Source: Saccharum officinarum
Taxonomy: Eukaryota; Streptophyta; Magnoliopsida; Poales; Poaceae
NCBI GenBank assembly: GCA_020631735.1
Contig: CM036179.1
Coordinates: forward strand, 27,519,063 to 27,583,062
Direction of reading: 5' to 3'
Length of the DNA: 64,000 nucleotides
Shown: in pieces, positions 9,961 to 22,497 of the stretch
How positions within the stretch are numbered: position 1 is the first letter of the stretch
Layout: every line of letters begins with the position of its first letter
Notes under the pieces: model-generated
The model's database searches: none
Seen by the model: the letters and a program-made list of their open reading frames with translations, nothing else
What the model was told of the DNA's origin: nothing
Program-made: the position numbers and the translations under genes

Positions 9961-10400
9961 TTCACCGATCTCGCCTGTTACATCCGGCAGTCTTGTACAA
10001 CATCACTGTCAGTTGTACTCTCAAAAAGCAGAATTATTGAGCTCCAAAAGACTGATCCGGGTATCTTCACATAAAACGGAAGATGAATGAAGGAGAGACT
10101 AAGCATTTCAGGTTAGATGACGAAGGTGTGCTGTGGTTTAAGGATAGGTTAGTGGTACTAAGGACCGAGAGCTTAGAGATCAGATCATGTCCGAAGCACA
10201 TTCGTCCAAGTTGTCCATCCATCCTGGCAGTAATAAGATGTATTATGATTTGAAGCCACTTTATTGGTGGACCAAGATGCGGAAAGAGATAGCTGCATAT
10301 GTTGCTAGATGTGACACCTGTTGCAGAGTTTAAAGCTGTGCACATGAAAGCTGGGCTACTTCAGCCACTTTCCATTCCAGGCTAGAAATGGGAAGAGATA
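9961..10400 (+). pseudogene. pol: Integrase N-terminal zinc-binding region, cut by the gap
   Basis: From about 10190 one frame reads an HHCC-type integrase start: a His in EAHSSKLSIHPG, a second His five residues later, then WWTKMRKEIAAYVARCDTC with the paired Cys. An in-frame stop follows at about 10332. The continuation (GLLQPLSIP) lies in another frame and contains a TAG where a Trp codon is usual. The DDE core and a possible C-terminal chromodomain would lie in the N gap or beyond it. Confidence 0.75.
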
Positions 10401-10500
10401 NNNNNNNNNNNNNNNNNNNNNNNNNNNNNNNNNNNNNNNNNNNNNNNNNNNNNNNNNNNNNNNNNNNNNNNNNNNNNNNNNNNNNNNNNNNNNNNNNNNN
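10401..10500. other. Assembly gap (100 N)
   Basis: Exactly 100 N bases, a conventional placeholder for a scaffold gap of unknown size. It separates a forward element from an inverted copy of the element's own start, so order and orientation across it should not be trusted. Confidence 1.
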
Positions 10501-13395
10501 AGCTCAAAGATTCTAACATAACTGGGATTTATAATTCCAAAAGATATGATCTAAGACAATCTGGAAAGCCTAAGAAATGCACTACAATTCATTTTCAGAC
10601 CTCAACTCCAAACTCCTAAGTTTTCCATGTCAAACTTCACAAGTTCTAGAATCTGTCCTCTCAAAACAGAGAGTAGCAGATTTTGAACTGCCACTTTAAA
10701 CAACAGTAACTCTCGAACTACTAAGCCAAATGCTTCCAAATTTTGACACAAGCTAGTTCATCAAGTTTACTCCAATTTTGGTATTTACAAGTTTTCCAGC
10801 AACCAATTTTATCAAAGCCAAATTTAGAATTACTACTAGCTGTCCAGAAAACCTAAAATTACAAATGTTAAATATTTATTGATGTGACAAACATTCTCTA
10901 AGACCAAACTAATACTACTACAAGTTCACAAATGTCACAAAACACCAGAAAGTAAGGTGTGCCCACCTAGAATATTTATTTAAACTTATTTCTTAATTTA
11001 CTTAAGTAATTAAGTGGAATTTCAAACATATATGTAAACTGCTCCTAAAATTCTACAAAAATTAAAGTGGACTCTCTGACCCAAAAAGAGACTACTGTAA
11101 AAATTTGAACTCAATTTATTCACAGAAACTCTCTGAACAAAATTCACAAGCCCAAAAGGCTGATTTTTGTATAAATAACAAAGCATAGTAAAAAGTGTCA
11201 AACAACAGATTTCTTAATTTTCTTGGACAGTCTAGGGTACCAAGACATTCTCCAAAAAGTTACAAGAACATTGCACATGTAGAAAAATTACAACAATTCC
11301 TTCAATTATCTCCTAGAATAAAATGATAGCCTTATAACTTGGAAATTACTTAAGCACTGATGCCCAAATTTTTACCAGAGCTAGGGCTAGCATAGAGTAA
11401 CCTACCCACAAAATTTCATGATTTATGGAACACTACAGCTCAAGTTATAAATTTAACAAATTTGCATGCATTCCAAAACACATTTAAATGATCTATTAAA
11501 TTCTTACAGAATTTAAACATCTCATGCCAGATCCATATTTTTCTAAAATACTACACATCATGTAGACCCTAACAAAATTTATCTCATGATTTTTGGATCA
11601 TTAAAACCCTAGATCTATATTTTTCCAACTTGTACAAAAATCAGTGACAAAATAATAAAAATGAATTTCATTTCGGATGAACTGGGCCGGCCCGGAAAAC
11701 TCGGCCCACACACTCGCGCGCGCGTGGCCCGCTCAGCGCTCCCGCCCGCGCGCGACACTGATGGGCGGGCCCCCGCGGTCAGTGACCGGAGGCAGGGGAG
11801 GCGGAGACCCGCGAGCTCCGACGAGCTCGAGCTCGCCGGAGAAGAGCTCGCTCGGCCAATCGAACATCGCCTCGTGTTCTCCGTCACCCGGTGCGTCGAT
11901 TGGTGCTCATGGAATGGATGGGGATGGGGTGGAAGGGGCTTGTCACTGCGAGCGGCGGCCGGTGATGTCCGGTGGCGGCGCACCGTCGCCGGTGAGGATG
12001 TACGGTGCGGTCTAGGCTCGGTTCGAGCTTCACCGAAGCTAGGCGAATCCATTTTGATAGGAAGGGAGGATGGAGAGAGACCCGAAGCGCCCCGACCACG
12101 GTGAGATCCCATGGCGGGCTTCGACGACCTCTCGGAGACGGGGAAGAAAGCAATGCGGCTCACCTTGAGTCAAATCGCGGGCTTCGGTGGGTCAAGGGGA
12201 TGGAGGGTGGTGAGGCGGAGGAAGTGGCGAGGTCTGGCGGCCGGTGATGCGGTGTAGCTCGCGCTTGATCTCGTCGGAGAAGAACGGCAATGGCGGCTCG
12301 GTTTCGGTGTTTTTGGCAACTGGAAGAGAGGGGGCGGAGGAATGGAGGCCGACTCGCGCGTCGTGGCGTCTTGAAGGCGTCGCGGCCTGACTGGTGGGGC
12401 CAGGGCCGGCGTACGGGCGCCACCGCGCCTCCACGCGTCGGCGAGACCCTGTGGCCGGTCGGCCACTCCCCCTGCTGACGAAACTGAATCACGGTGAATG
12501 GTGACATCGACGACCGACTGACAGAGCGACTTCCATGATGATTAACTCCCAAACCAGTGAGAACCAGACGTGGGTGATGTTGGCAAAGTTGTAGAGCTAC
12601 ATGAGGACTACAAGTTTGTCAATTGGAGTTTGGGCTGGTTCGGCCTAGATTTGAAACTACAAGGCTCCAAAGTAGTGCTCGATGAAACTGAAACCGGGGT
12701 TCAGTTAACGATGCCGACTGACAGCCTAAGTTCATGACACGATATCTCTTGAACCATTGAGAACCAGGCTTGGGTGATGTTGACAAAGTTGTAGGGTTAC
12801 ATGTGATCTACAAGTTTGTCAATATGAGTGAAAGCTGGTTTGGCCTGGTTTGCAAACTACAAGCTCCTAAAGTAGGCATCAGTAAAACTGTAGGGTCAGA
12901 TTCCAGACTTAGAAAAATTCTAAGTCTTGGAGCTACCTCTCTAACTGACTTATGGGCCACTTTTGAGCATGTTAGGGTCAATTTCATGAGATGGTCATAT
13001 TGAGACTTTTGTTCCCCATGAATTTCTTTACAACTTTGCTTAAGGGTGCTCTTCCATGCAAGGTCTCTAAATTAGACTTTTTAATTGGTCAAACTAGAGC
13101 CTTCTAGGGTCAAATGGTGGTCAAACTTCTCTTGGAGGGCAAATTTGTAATTTTGGTCAACATGAACCTTGTTCCAAATGTTACCCTAAGTATAACTAAG
13201 GTGTTGTAGGTCATGATTGGCTACCTTACCTTTTTGTTACACCAACTATCAAATACTTCATGAAATAAATCAAACAAACCCTAGAACAATCACATGTGTT
13301 GCATCACATAAAATAACAAACATGAATGATGCATGCTTATGCTTATGCAAATGCAAATGCAATGCAATTAAGGACTAAACACTTGAAGTGTTACA
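10501..13395 (-). repeat. Inverted partial LTR of the same Tekay-like family
   Basis: Read on the minus strand this matches 256 to about 3150 of the forward LTR. It starts at TGTAACA (13395 going down) and keeps the same GC-rich block (11615-12552). Differences include scattered substitutions and a short indel near forward position 2800 (minus-strand equivalent about 10830-10850), where one copy carries a GACAGCTAGTAGTAATTCT-like insertion. The two copies are therefore related but not identical. It is truncated by the gap. Confidence 0.85.
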
Positions 13396-13650
13396 AAAAT
13401 CGTACTCGTCTCTCCGGAGCGTGTACATCCACTCACGGTCCTCCATCCTTTAACAGACGTATCAGCAGACATGAGTGACCAGACAATTGCATCTATGCGG
13501 TGTCCCTACTCTCTAATAGGTGAGGATAGGTCCTAATCCCACCCGCGGATCCATAGATTAGGTTAGTTTCCATGCTTCGCTCCTATCCAAGACGGAATTT
13601 TAGCAACACCTCCCCGTTGTTCTCCCGATACACGTCCTGCAAGGGAGAGT
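13396..13650 (-). repeat. Inverted copy of the LTR flank 1-255
   Basis: The match between inverted copies continues past the LTR start through 255 bp of flank, including the bases adjacent to the LTR (ATTTT/AAAAT). Two independent insertions into different sites would not share their flank, so this is either an inverted duplication of the locus or a second haplotype placed in reverse. Confidence 0.8.
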
Positions 13651-14107
13651 GTGTATCTGGAGAACAACAAGGGGTGATGCCGAAACACCATCTAGGACCA
13701 GAGCGAACCATGGAAACTAACCTATATATGCATTCGTGGGTTGTCTAAAAAACGTGGACAATCCGAAACAGATACGGTGCAGATATGCAAAGACCTACAT
13801 ACCTCCAACCATATCTCTTTCGGACAGGAGACGCCTAACTGGGATACGCGACCTAAGACCATGATACGGATAGAGGGCTTATACCTAGGGGGCCGGTGAA
13901 GTAAGGCTAGCAGGGCAGTGGCGAGTCGACACAGTGGCGAGGTGATGCAGTGCAGGTAGACCCGCGATGCCGACGAACACGATCAGGGTCCTCCGGGTCA
14001 CCTCCGATGGGCTTGTCTGTGCAAAAGAAGAAACATAAAACTATAAGTTAAAAATTTCAGCAAAACCTCCCCTGCACGGGGAGGTTTCGAAAACCAGCAA
14101 AAAGAAC
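13651..14107. other. Non-coding, homologous to the flank at 17-110
   Basis: The start (GTGTATCTGGAGAACAAC...) is a diverged direct-orientation relative of positions 17-110. With the inverted copy ending at 13650 it forms a near-palindromic junction. No gene was recognised. A 253-codon minus frame (13998-14759) and overlapping frames run from here into low-complexity DNA and are not supported as genes. Confidence 0.4.
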
Positions 14108-14247
14108 GACACGAAGGCTGACATTCACAATGGCACGAAGGCCGACAATCACAACGGCACGAAGGCCGATAGTCACAACGGCTTGAAGGCCAATAGTCAC
14201 AACGACACGAAGGCCGATAACCAGAACGGCACGAGCCGATAACCAGA
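14108..14247. repeat. 24 bp minisatellite, about 5.5 units
   Basis: Units start at 14108, 14132, 14156, 14180 and 14204, followed by a shortened unit. The consensus is GGCACGAAGGCCGATAGTCACAAC-like. Because 24 is a multiple of three, the minus-strand frames show an 8-residue periodicity. I read this as a by-product, not a gene. Confidence 0.85.
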
Positions 14248-14348
14248 GAAGGGGTGATATACCTAGTCGCGGCACGTGCGTCGATGGACATGCCACACGG
14301 AGAAGACGACGGCGAACATGACGAACGACACGAGGCGATGGCCAAGGA

Positions 14349-14534
14349 ACCTCCTCCTTCTTCTTCTCCTCCTTCTTCCTCCTCTTTCTTCTTCCTCCTC
14401 CCCCCTTCTCCTTCCCCCTCCTCCTCCTTCCTCTTTCTTCTTCCTCCCTCTTCCTCCCCTTTCTTCTTCCTCTTCCTTCTTCCTCCTTCCTCCTCCTTCT
14501 TCCCCCTTCTCTTCTTCCTTCTTCCTCCTTCCTC
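14349..14534. repeat. Homopyrimidine (CCT/CTT)n tract, about 185 bp
   Basis: Almost uninterrupted C and T on the plus strand. Such tracts can form triplex DNA and are hard to sequence. All long open frames across it on both strands (poly-Ser/Phe/Leu/Pro or poly-Arg/Lys/Glu) are compositional artefacts. Confidence 0.9.
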
Positions 14535-14839
14535 ATCACAGGCAGCAAGGCGTGGCTGGGGGCCGGCGGACGCGCGCGCGGCCGGGCCGGGGCGCGGACG
14601 GCGGGCGAGGCCAGGTGCGCAGGGGCCGGGGGTGCGGGTCGCGGGCGGCGGCCGGGGTTGCGTGCATGGCCGGCAGGCGCGGGGGCCAGGGTCGTGGACG
14701 TGGGCGGCGGTTGGGGTCGCAGTGGGGGCGCGGGCGCAGGCGGCGGCCGGGGGCGACATCGGGGCGGGGGCGCTGGGGTCGGGCGGGGTTAGGGTTAGGA
14801 GGGGCGGTTGGCCTGGTGGGCTTTAGATAGGATTTTCCT

Positions 14840-14840
<1 letters not shown>
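14535..14840. other. GC-rich non-coding stretch
   Basis: Rich in GGCGG and GGGCGCGGG words, with no recognisable protein, and stops in the frames that look best. It ends just before the first GCCGAGTGCC-type CACTA subterminal words (from about 14850). Confidence 0.4.
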
Positions 14841-17639
<2,799 letters not shown>

Positions 17640-17950
17640 CCAAGTTAGAGGGAATAAGAGGTTCATTAACTATTGGAGGTATCTGAAAATTTTACATGAG
17701 CCATATTTAATTTATAATGAATAAATGTTCTTACAGAAACCCCCAATGAAACAGTGAAATCCTAATATCGAAAGTTTGAATAAAGTTTTATTTTGTAGCG
17801 TCAAGACCTGCTAGATATTTTTCAATTAAAAATTTCCAAATTGAACTCTACTTTAAATTAGCTAATAAGATCAGTGTTCTTCAGGTTTACAAGAAAACTT
17901 ATCCAGGCAGGATGTCCTTTCTAAAACGTTGGCAACCTGGTGTTTTGGAG

Positions 17951-18200
17951 TGGTTAGGTTGTTGAATCTGTTTGATACTTTTCTTGTTTTTCACGGTCAC
18001 CGTCATGATGAATATACATGGAATAGACCGCCCACCTAACGACTTGTTTAGGAACCAACTTGTTTGCCTGCGGTTATTGAATCTGGCAATCTGCTTGATA
18101 CTTTTCTTGTTTTTCACTGTCACCGTGATGATTGAATATATAATAAGGAATAGACCGCCCACCTAACGACTTGTTTAGGAGCCAATTTGTTAGCCTGATG
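17951..18200 (+). promoter_or_regulatory. Two tandem promoter-proximal repeats upstream of NLR1
   Basis: Two units of about 121-128 bp, each running from TTGAATCTG through CTTGATACTTTTCTTGTTTTTCAC, a GTCACCGT word and CCGCCCACCTAACGACTTG to CAACTTGTT(A/T)GCCTG. The second ends about 160 bp before the NLR1 ATG. The same units are present upstream of NLR3 (two) and NLR2 (three or more), so they are part of the duplicated 5' region. A regulatory role is inference. Confidence 0.6.
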
Positions 18201-18360
18201 GTGCCAATTTCACCAATCTAGGCCAACATGAAAGGACTCAATAATGGTGTCCATTTGGAAAGCGTGTTTCCTGAGTGCACACAACGCTTTCGAACCACAC
18301 AAAGTCTCGGCCCTGCCGGTAACCCACGGTAGGCACCACTGATCGGCGACGGAGACGGAG

Positions 18361-21300
18361 ATGGAGGCGGCAGTTGGAGCGGCGAACTGGCTCCTTGGCA
18401 AGGTGCTTACCAAGCTGTCCGATGACCTGGTGGCTGGGTATGTGGCCAGTCGTGAGCTCGGTCTCAACTTCGACAAGGTGAAGACCGAACTGAATTACAC
18501 GCTCGGGCTACTGCACGCTGCGCAAGGGAGAGACGTCAGCTACAACCCAGGCTTACAGGCGCTGCTGGAGGACCTCAGCAAGAAGGCAGATGAAGCCGAG
18601 GATGCTCTGGACGAGCTCCACTACTTCATGATCCAAGACGAGCTCGACGGCACCCAGGAGGCCACCCCGCAGCTTGGCGATGGCCTCGGCGCTCAAGCTC
18701 TGCATGCCGGCCATGCTGCTCGCAACACTGCCGGTAAATGGCTCTCCTGCTTCTCTTGTTGCCGTTCACAAGATGCTGCTGCTGTTTCCAATGGCACACA
18801 TAACACAAGCGAGGCTAAGTCTGATGACAAGTTGCCATTCGACCGAGTGGCCATGTCCAACAAAATCAAGCAGCTGTTAGAGGACATGAAGTCCCTATGT
18901 CCTCATATCTCTGAATTGCTTAAGATAAGTGCAAGCAGTAGCCTAGTTCCACGAAGTATGGCTAACTCACTGGAACGCCCTGCAATCGGGTCAACAATTA
19001 GACAAGATAAGCTGTATGGAAGGAGCACTGTTTTTAATGAAACCATAAAAGGCATGACAAGTGCCACTTGGCATGAAACCCTGTCAGTTCTTCCTATAGT
19101 TGGCCCTGGTGGTATTGGAAAGACAACTTTCACCCAGCACCTTTACAATGACAAAAGGACAGAAGAACACTTCACAGTTAGGGCCTGGGTATGTGTGTCA
19201 ACTAGTTTTGATGTGCTTAAGCTTAGCAAAGAAATCTTGGAGTGCCTACCTGCAACTGAAAATGAAGGTGTGAAAGAAACAAACAACTTAGACCAGCTTC
19301 AGAAATCCATTGCAGAGAGATTGAGATCAAAAAGGTTCTTAATTGTCTTAGATGATATATGGCAATGCAGTGACGATAAGTGGGCAAATCTCTTAGCTCC
19401 ATTCAAAATGAGAGGAGCTGGAATAGGTAGCATGATTATTGTCACAACTCGGTTTCCATATATAGCACAAATGGTCAAGACAACTACTCCAGTAAACCTG
19501 GAAGGTTTGGAGCCCGCTGAGTTCTGGATTTTCTTTCAAGCATGTGTATTTGGTGAAGTCACAGTTGAGCATGATAAAGAAGACCTTATTGAAGCTGGAA
19601 GACAAATAGCAGATAAATTGAAGTGTTCCCCACTGGCAGCCAAAACAGTTGGTCGGTTATTGAAGAAGAGATTTTCTCGAGAACATTGGGTGCAGATTCT
19701 TGAAAACAAGGAGTGGCTAAACCAAACCCATGACGATGATATTATGCCAGCTCTAAAAATTAGCTATGACTACCTTCCTTTCCATCTAAAAAAATGTTTC
19801 TCATATTGTGCCCTCTACCCTGAGGATTATAAGTTTCAAAGCTTAGAGATTGGTCGTTTTTGGATTTCCCTTGGCATCACAGACTCTGATGGTCAGAATG
19901 ATAAAGTTGTGGACATTGGATCGAAGTATTTGGACGAACTACTTGACTATGGTTTTCTGATGAAAGGAGATGATAATTATTATGTAATGCATGATTTGAT
20001 GCATGAGCTTGCCCAGATGGTTTCTTCAAAAGAATGTGCCCACATCAATTGTTCCAGTTTTAGAGCAGAGGACACATCATCATCTATTCGCCACCTATCC
20101 ATTTTGATGCAGAATAAATGCATTGAAAATTTTGTTGGAGAAATGGATAAATTGAGGAGAAGGATAGACATTGGAAATCTGCGGAGTTTGATGATTTTTG
20201 GAGAATACAAAAGGGCTAGCTTGGTCAATATTTTTAGAGATACATTTAAGGACTTAAAGGGCCTCCGTGTTCTGTTTATATACATGAACTCCCAAGATTC
20301 TTTGCCACACAATTTCTCAAAGCTTATCCACCTTCGGTACCTAAAACTGAAATCACCTGATTACTCGAAAGTGTGTTTGCCTAGCACAGTATCCAGGTTT
20401 TATCACTTGAAATTCTTGGACCTCCAAGAATGGGAAAGTAGTTGTGATTTGCCTAGAGGCATTAGCTGCCTTGTGAATTTGTGTCATTTCCTTTCCAATG
20501 TTGAATTCCATTCCAATGTTCCTGAGGTTGGAAAAATGAAGCTATTACAAGAGTTGAGAAGATTCCGTGTTAAGAAAGAGAGTGACGGATTTGAATTACG
20601 AGAGTTGGGTCTGTTGGAAAAGATTGGAGGGAAACTTGAAATACATGGGCTTGAAAACGTGAGAACCAGGGAAGAAGCTAATGAAGCCAAATTGAAGGCA
20701 AAAAGAAATCTAACTGAGTTGGCTTTAGTTTGGAGTGGTGGGCAACCATCCATGGAAGATGATATTCTAGATGGTCTTAAGCCGCACTCCAATCTAAGAG
20801 CCCTTGGCATTGTAAATCATGGTGGTGCCACTGGCCCTGCATGGTTGTGTAGCAACACCCACTTGAAAAACTTGGGGACCCTCCATCTGGAGGGTGTATC
20901 TTGGTCCACTCTTCCTCCTTTCGGGCTGATGCATCATCTAGGAACACTCGAGCTGGAAAACATTGTTGGGATACGCCAGTTTGGACCAGACTTCATTGGT
21001 GGCATCACAGAAAAAAGTTTCACACAGTTGAAGGAGGTCGAGTTTGCTGATATGCCAGAACTTGTCGAGTGGGTTGGGGGAGCTGACACACAGTTATTCT
21101 CAAGGCTTGAAAGAATCAGGTGCATTAATTGTCCCAAGCTCATTGCACTACCATTCTCAGGGTTCCCTAATCTGTGTGATCTTTGCACTTATAAATGTCC
21201 GGAGTTGTGCCTGCCTCCTCTGCCTCACACTTCCAAGCTATCTTCTTTCCAAACAGACTACTTAGATTATCGCAGAAGTCGCTTGTCCATTAATAAGATG

Positions 21301-22497
21301 CCGTGTGAATTGGCCCTCCACAATCTCGGTGAAGTAGAAAATCTGACAATTAATGATGCATCACTCATCTCATTTACGGATCTCCAAAAGCTACATCCAT
21401 TAAGAAGTATAGAGGTTGGGAGATGCGATGAAAGATTTCTGAGAGCACTGGATAATGGCATTGTGCTCCAATCAGTTCAATCTCTAAAACTGGAGAAATT
21501 TCGTGTCACCAGAAAATCATTGGCAAGTTTGTTCAGATGTTTCCCATCTCTTTCTGGTTTGAATTTAAAAGCATCAGATGAGGATCATGATGACGAGGAA
21601 GTCATACTGCAGTTTCCACCCTCCAGCTCACTCAGACGTGTACGGTTGGATGTGTGTCATAATCTAATTCTACCTGTGCAGGATGGATGTGGATTACGTG
21701 GCCTCTTGTCGCTCGAATCAGTTTCGATAGTGAATTGTGGCAAGCTGTTCTCGGGGTGGTCCACGGGAGGAGCAGATTGCAGCAGCATTAACCCTTTCCC
21801 TCCTTGTGTTAAGGAACTCTGGTTTTGGAATGAACCTAGCACTCTGTCAATGGCTCTACTCTCAAATCTGACATCTCTTAAGCGTCTTGAACTAGGAAAT
21901 TGCAAGAATGTCACCATGGATGGGTTCGATCCTCTCATCACTTGCAAACTCGAGCATCTGTCGGTTTCGAATAGGAAAGAAGAGGGTGAAACTGAGCCCT
22001 ATTCTATTTCTGTAGCGGGGGATCTACTCGCTGAGGTGTCAAGGACAAAAACAATGCCCGCAGGTTCGTTCCCACTGGTGAGCCTTTCGGTGGATTGCAT
22101 CTACGCAGTGCTTGTTGCTCCTATCTGCACCTGCCTCTCCGCTACCCTCCGGACGTTATGGTTCACCAGTGACTGGCGGGCGGAGAGCTTCACGGAAGAG
22201 CAGTGCCAGGCGCTTCAGCTCCTCACCTCCCTTGAGGACCTAGGCATTTATGATTGCAGGGATCTGCAGTCACTCCCTCAGGGGTTGCATCGCCTCTCTT
22301 CTCTAGAGTATTTACAAATCTTTGGGTCGCATAGAATCAGGTCGCTGCCCAAGGAGGGCTTCCCCGACTCACTGCGACGCCTAAGAATATCTAATTGTTG
22401 CCGAGAGCTTTACGAGGAATGCCAGCAATTAAGAGGAACACGGCCAGATATAGAAGTACGTGCCAACCTACCAAGTAGGACTACTAATGAAGATTGA
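18361..22497 (+). CDS. NLR1: intact coiled-coil NB-ARC LRR immune receptor, single exon
   Basis: A 1378-residue cytoplasmic/nuclear immune receptor of the CC-NBS-LRR class, expected to sense a pathogen effector and trigger cell death. The Rx-type coiled coil is at about 1-110, with DEAEDALDELHYF at about 77-89 as its EDVID-like motif. A Cys cluster sits at 127-134 (WLSCFSCC). NB-ARC motifs in order are P-loop GPGGIGKTT (248-256), kinase-2 VLDDIW (329-334), an RNBS-B-like IIVTTRF, GLPL-like CSPLAAK (422-428), RNBS-D FSYCALYPEDYKF and MHD (543-545). LRRs fill about 560-1370. All nucleotide-binding motifs are intact. The start codon follows the CGGAGACGGAG context shared by all three copies. No intron is needed. 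The neighbours are two paralogues in tandem. Specificity is unknown. Confidence 0.95.
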   Translation: MEAAVGAANWLLGKVLTKLSDDLVAGYVASRELGLNFDKVKTELNYTLGLLHAAQGRDVSYNPGLQALLEDLSKKADEAEDALDELHYFMIQDELDGTQEATPQLGDGLGAQALHAGHAARNTAGKWLSCFSCCRSQDAAAVSNGTHNTSEAKSDDKLPFDRVAMSNKIKQLLEDMKSLCPHISELLKISASSSLVPRSMANSLERPAIGSTIRQDKLYGRSTVFNETIKGMTSATWHETLSVLPIVGPGGIGKTTFTQHLYNDKRTEEHFTVRAWVCVSTSFDVLKLSKEILECLPATENEGVKETNNLDQLQKSIAERLRSKRFLIVLDDIWQCSDDKWANLLAPFKMRGAGIGSMIIVTTRFPYIAQMVKTTTPVNLEGLEPAEFWIFFQACVFGEVTVEHDKEDLIEAGRQIADKLKCSPLAAKTVGRLLKKRFSREHWVQILENKEWLNQTHDDDIMPALKISYDYLPFHLKKCFSYCALYPEDYKFQSLEIGRFWISLGITDSDGQNDKVVDIGSKYLDELLDYGFLMKGDDNYYVMHDLMHELAQMVSSKECAHINCSSFRAEDTSSSIRHLSILMQNKCIENFVGEMDKLRRRIDIGNLRSLMIFGEYKRASLVNIFRDTFKDLKGLRVLFIYMNSQDSLPHNFSKLIHLRYLKLKSPDYSKVCLPSTVSRFYHLKFLDLQEWESSCDLPRGISCLVNLCHFLSNVEFHSNVPEVGKMKLLQELRRFRVKKESDGFELRELGLLEKIGGKLEIHGLENVRTREEANEAKLKAKRNLTELALVWSGGQPSMEDDILDGLKPHSNLRALGIVNHGGATGPAWLCSNTHLKNLGTLHLEGVSWSTLPPFGLMHHLGTLELENIVGIRQFGPDFIGGITEKSFTQLKEVEFADMPELVEWVGGADTQLFSRLERIRCINCPKLIALPFSGFPNLCDLCTYKCPELCLPPLPHTSKLSSFQTDYLDYRRSRLSINKMPCELALHNLGEVENLTINDASLISFTDLQKLHPLRSIEVGRCDERFLRALDNGIVLQSVQSLKLEKFRVTRKSLASLFRCFPSLSGLNLKASDEDHDDEEVILQFPPSSSLRRVRLDVCHNLILPVQDGCGLRGLLSLESVSIVNCGKLFSGWSTGGADCSSINPFPPCVKELWFWNEPSTLSMALLSNLTSLKRLELGNCKNVTMDGFDPLITCKLEHLSVSNRKEEGETEPYSISVAGDLLAEVSRTKTMPAGSFPLVSLSVDCIYAVLVAPICTCLSATLRTLWFTSDWRAESFTEEQCQALQLLTSLEDLGIYDCRDLQSLPQGLHRLSSLEYLQIFGSHRIRSLPKEGFPDSLRRLRISNCCRELYEECQQLRGTRPDIEVRANLPSRTTNED

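Larger units (their letters stand above)
256..10400 (+). mobile_element. Tekay-like Ty3/gypsy LTR retrotransposon, truncated by the assembly gap
   Basis: In order the element shows a 5' LTR, a Met-tRNA-type primer binding site, an extra ORF carrying a histone H3-like tail, gag with a CCHC knuckle, protease, reverse transcriptase, RNase H and the HHCC zinc-binding start of integrase. The sequence then stops at the N gap, so the integrase core, any chromodomain and the 3' LTR are missing. The pol order (RT-RH-IN) is that of Ty3/gypsy. The RT wording ([34 protein letters not shown]) and the very long LTR resemble the Tekay/Del chromovirus clade of grasses; that assignment rests on recognition, not a tree. 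Several single-base frameshifts in gag-pol mean this copy is not autonomous as assembled. Confidence 0.88.

Noticed and set aside
10501..13395. Taking this as the 3' LTR of the element at 256
   Set aside because: It is in the opposite orientation and shares the outer 255 bp flank, which a 3' LTR would not.
14108..14247. CRISPR-like array
   Set aside because: Units are contiguous 24 bp repeats without spacers, in plant DNA.
13998..14830. Long poly-Ser/Leu/Pro or poly-Arg/Lys/Glu open frames
   Set aside because: They are products of the homopyrimidine tract and the 24 bp minisatellite, not genes.
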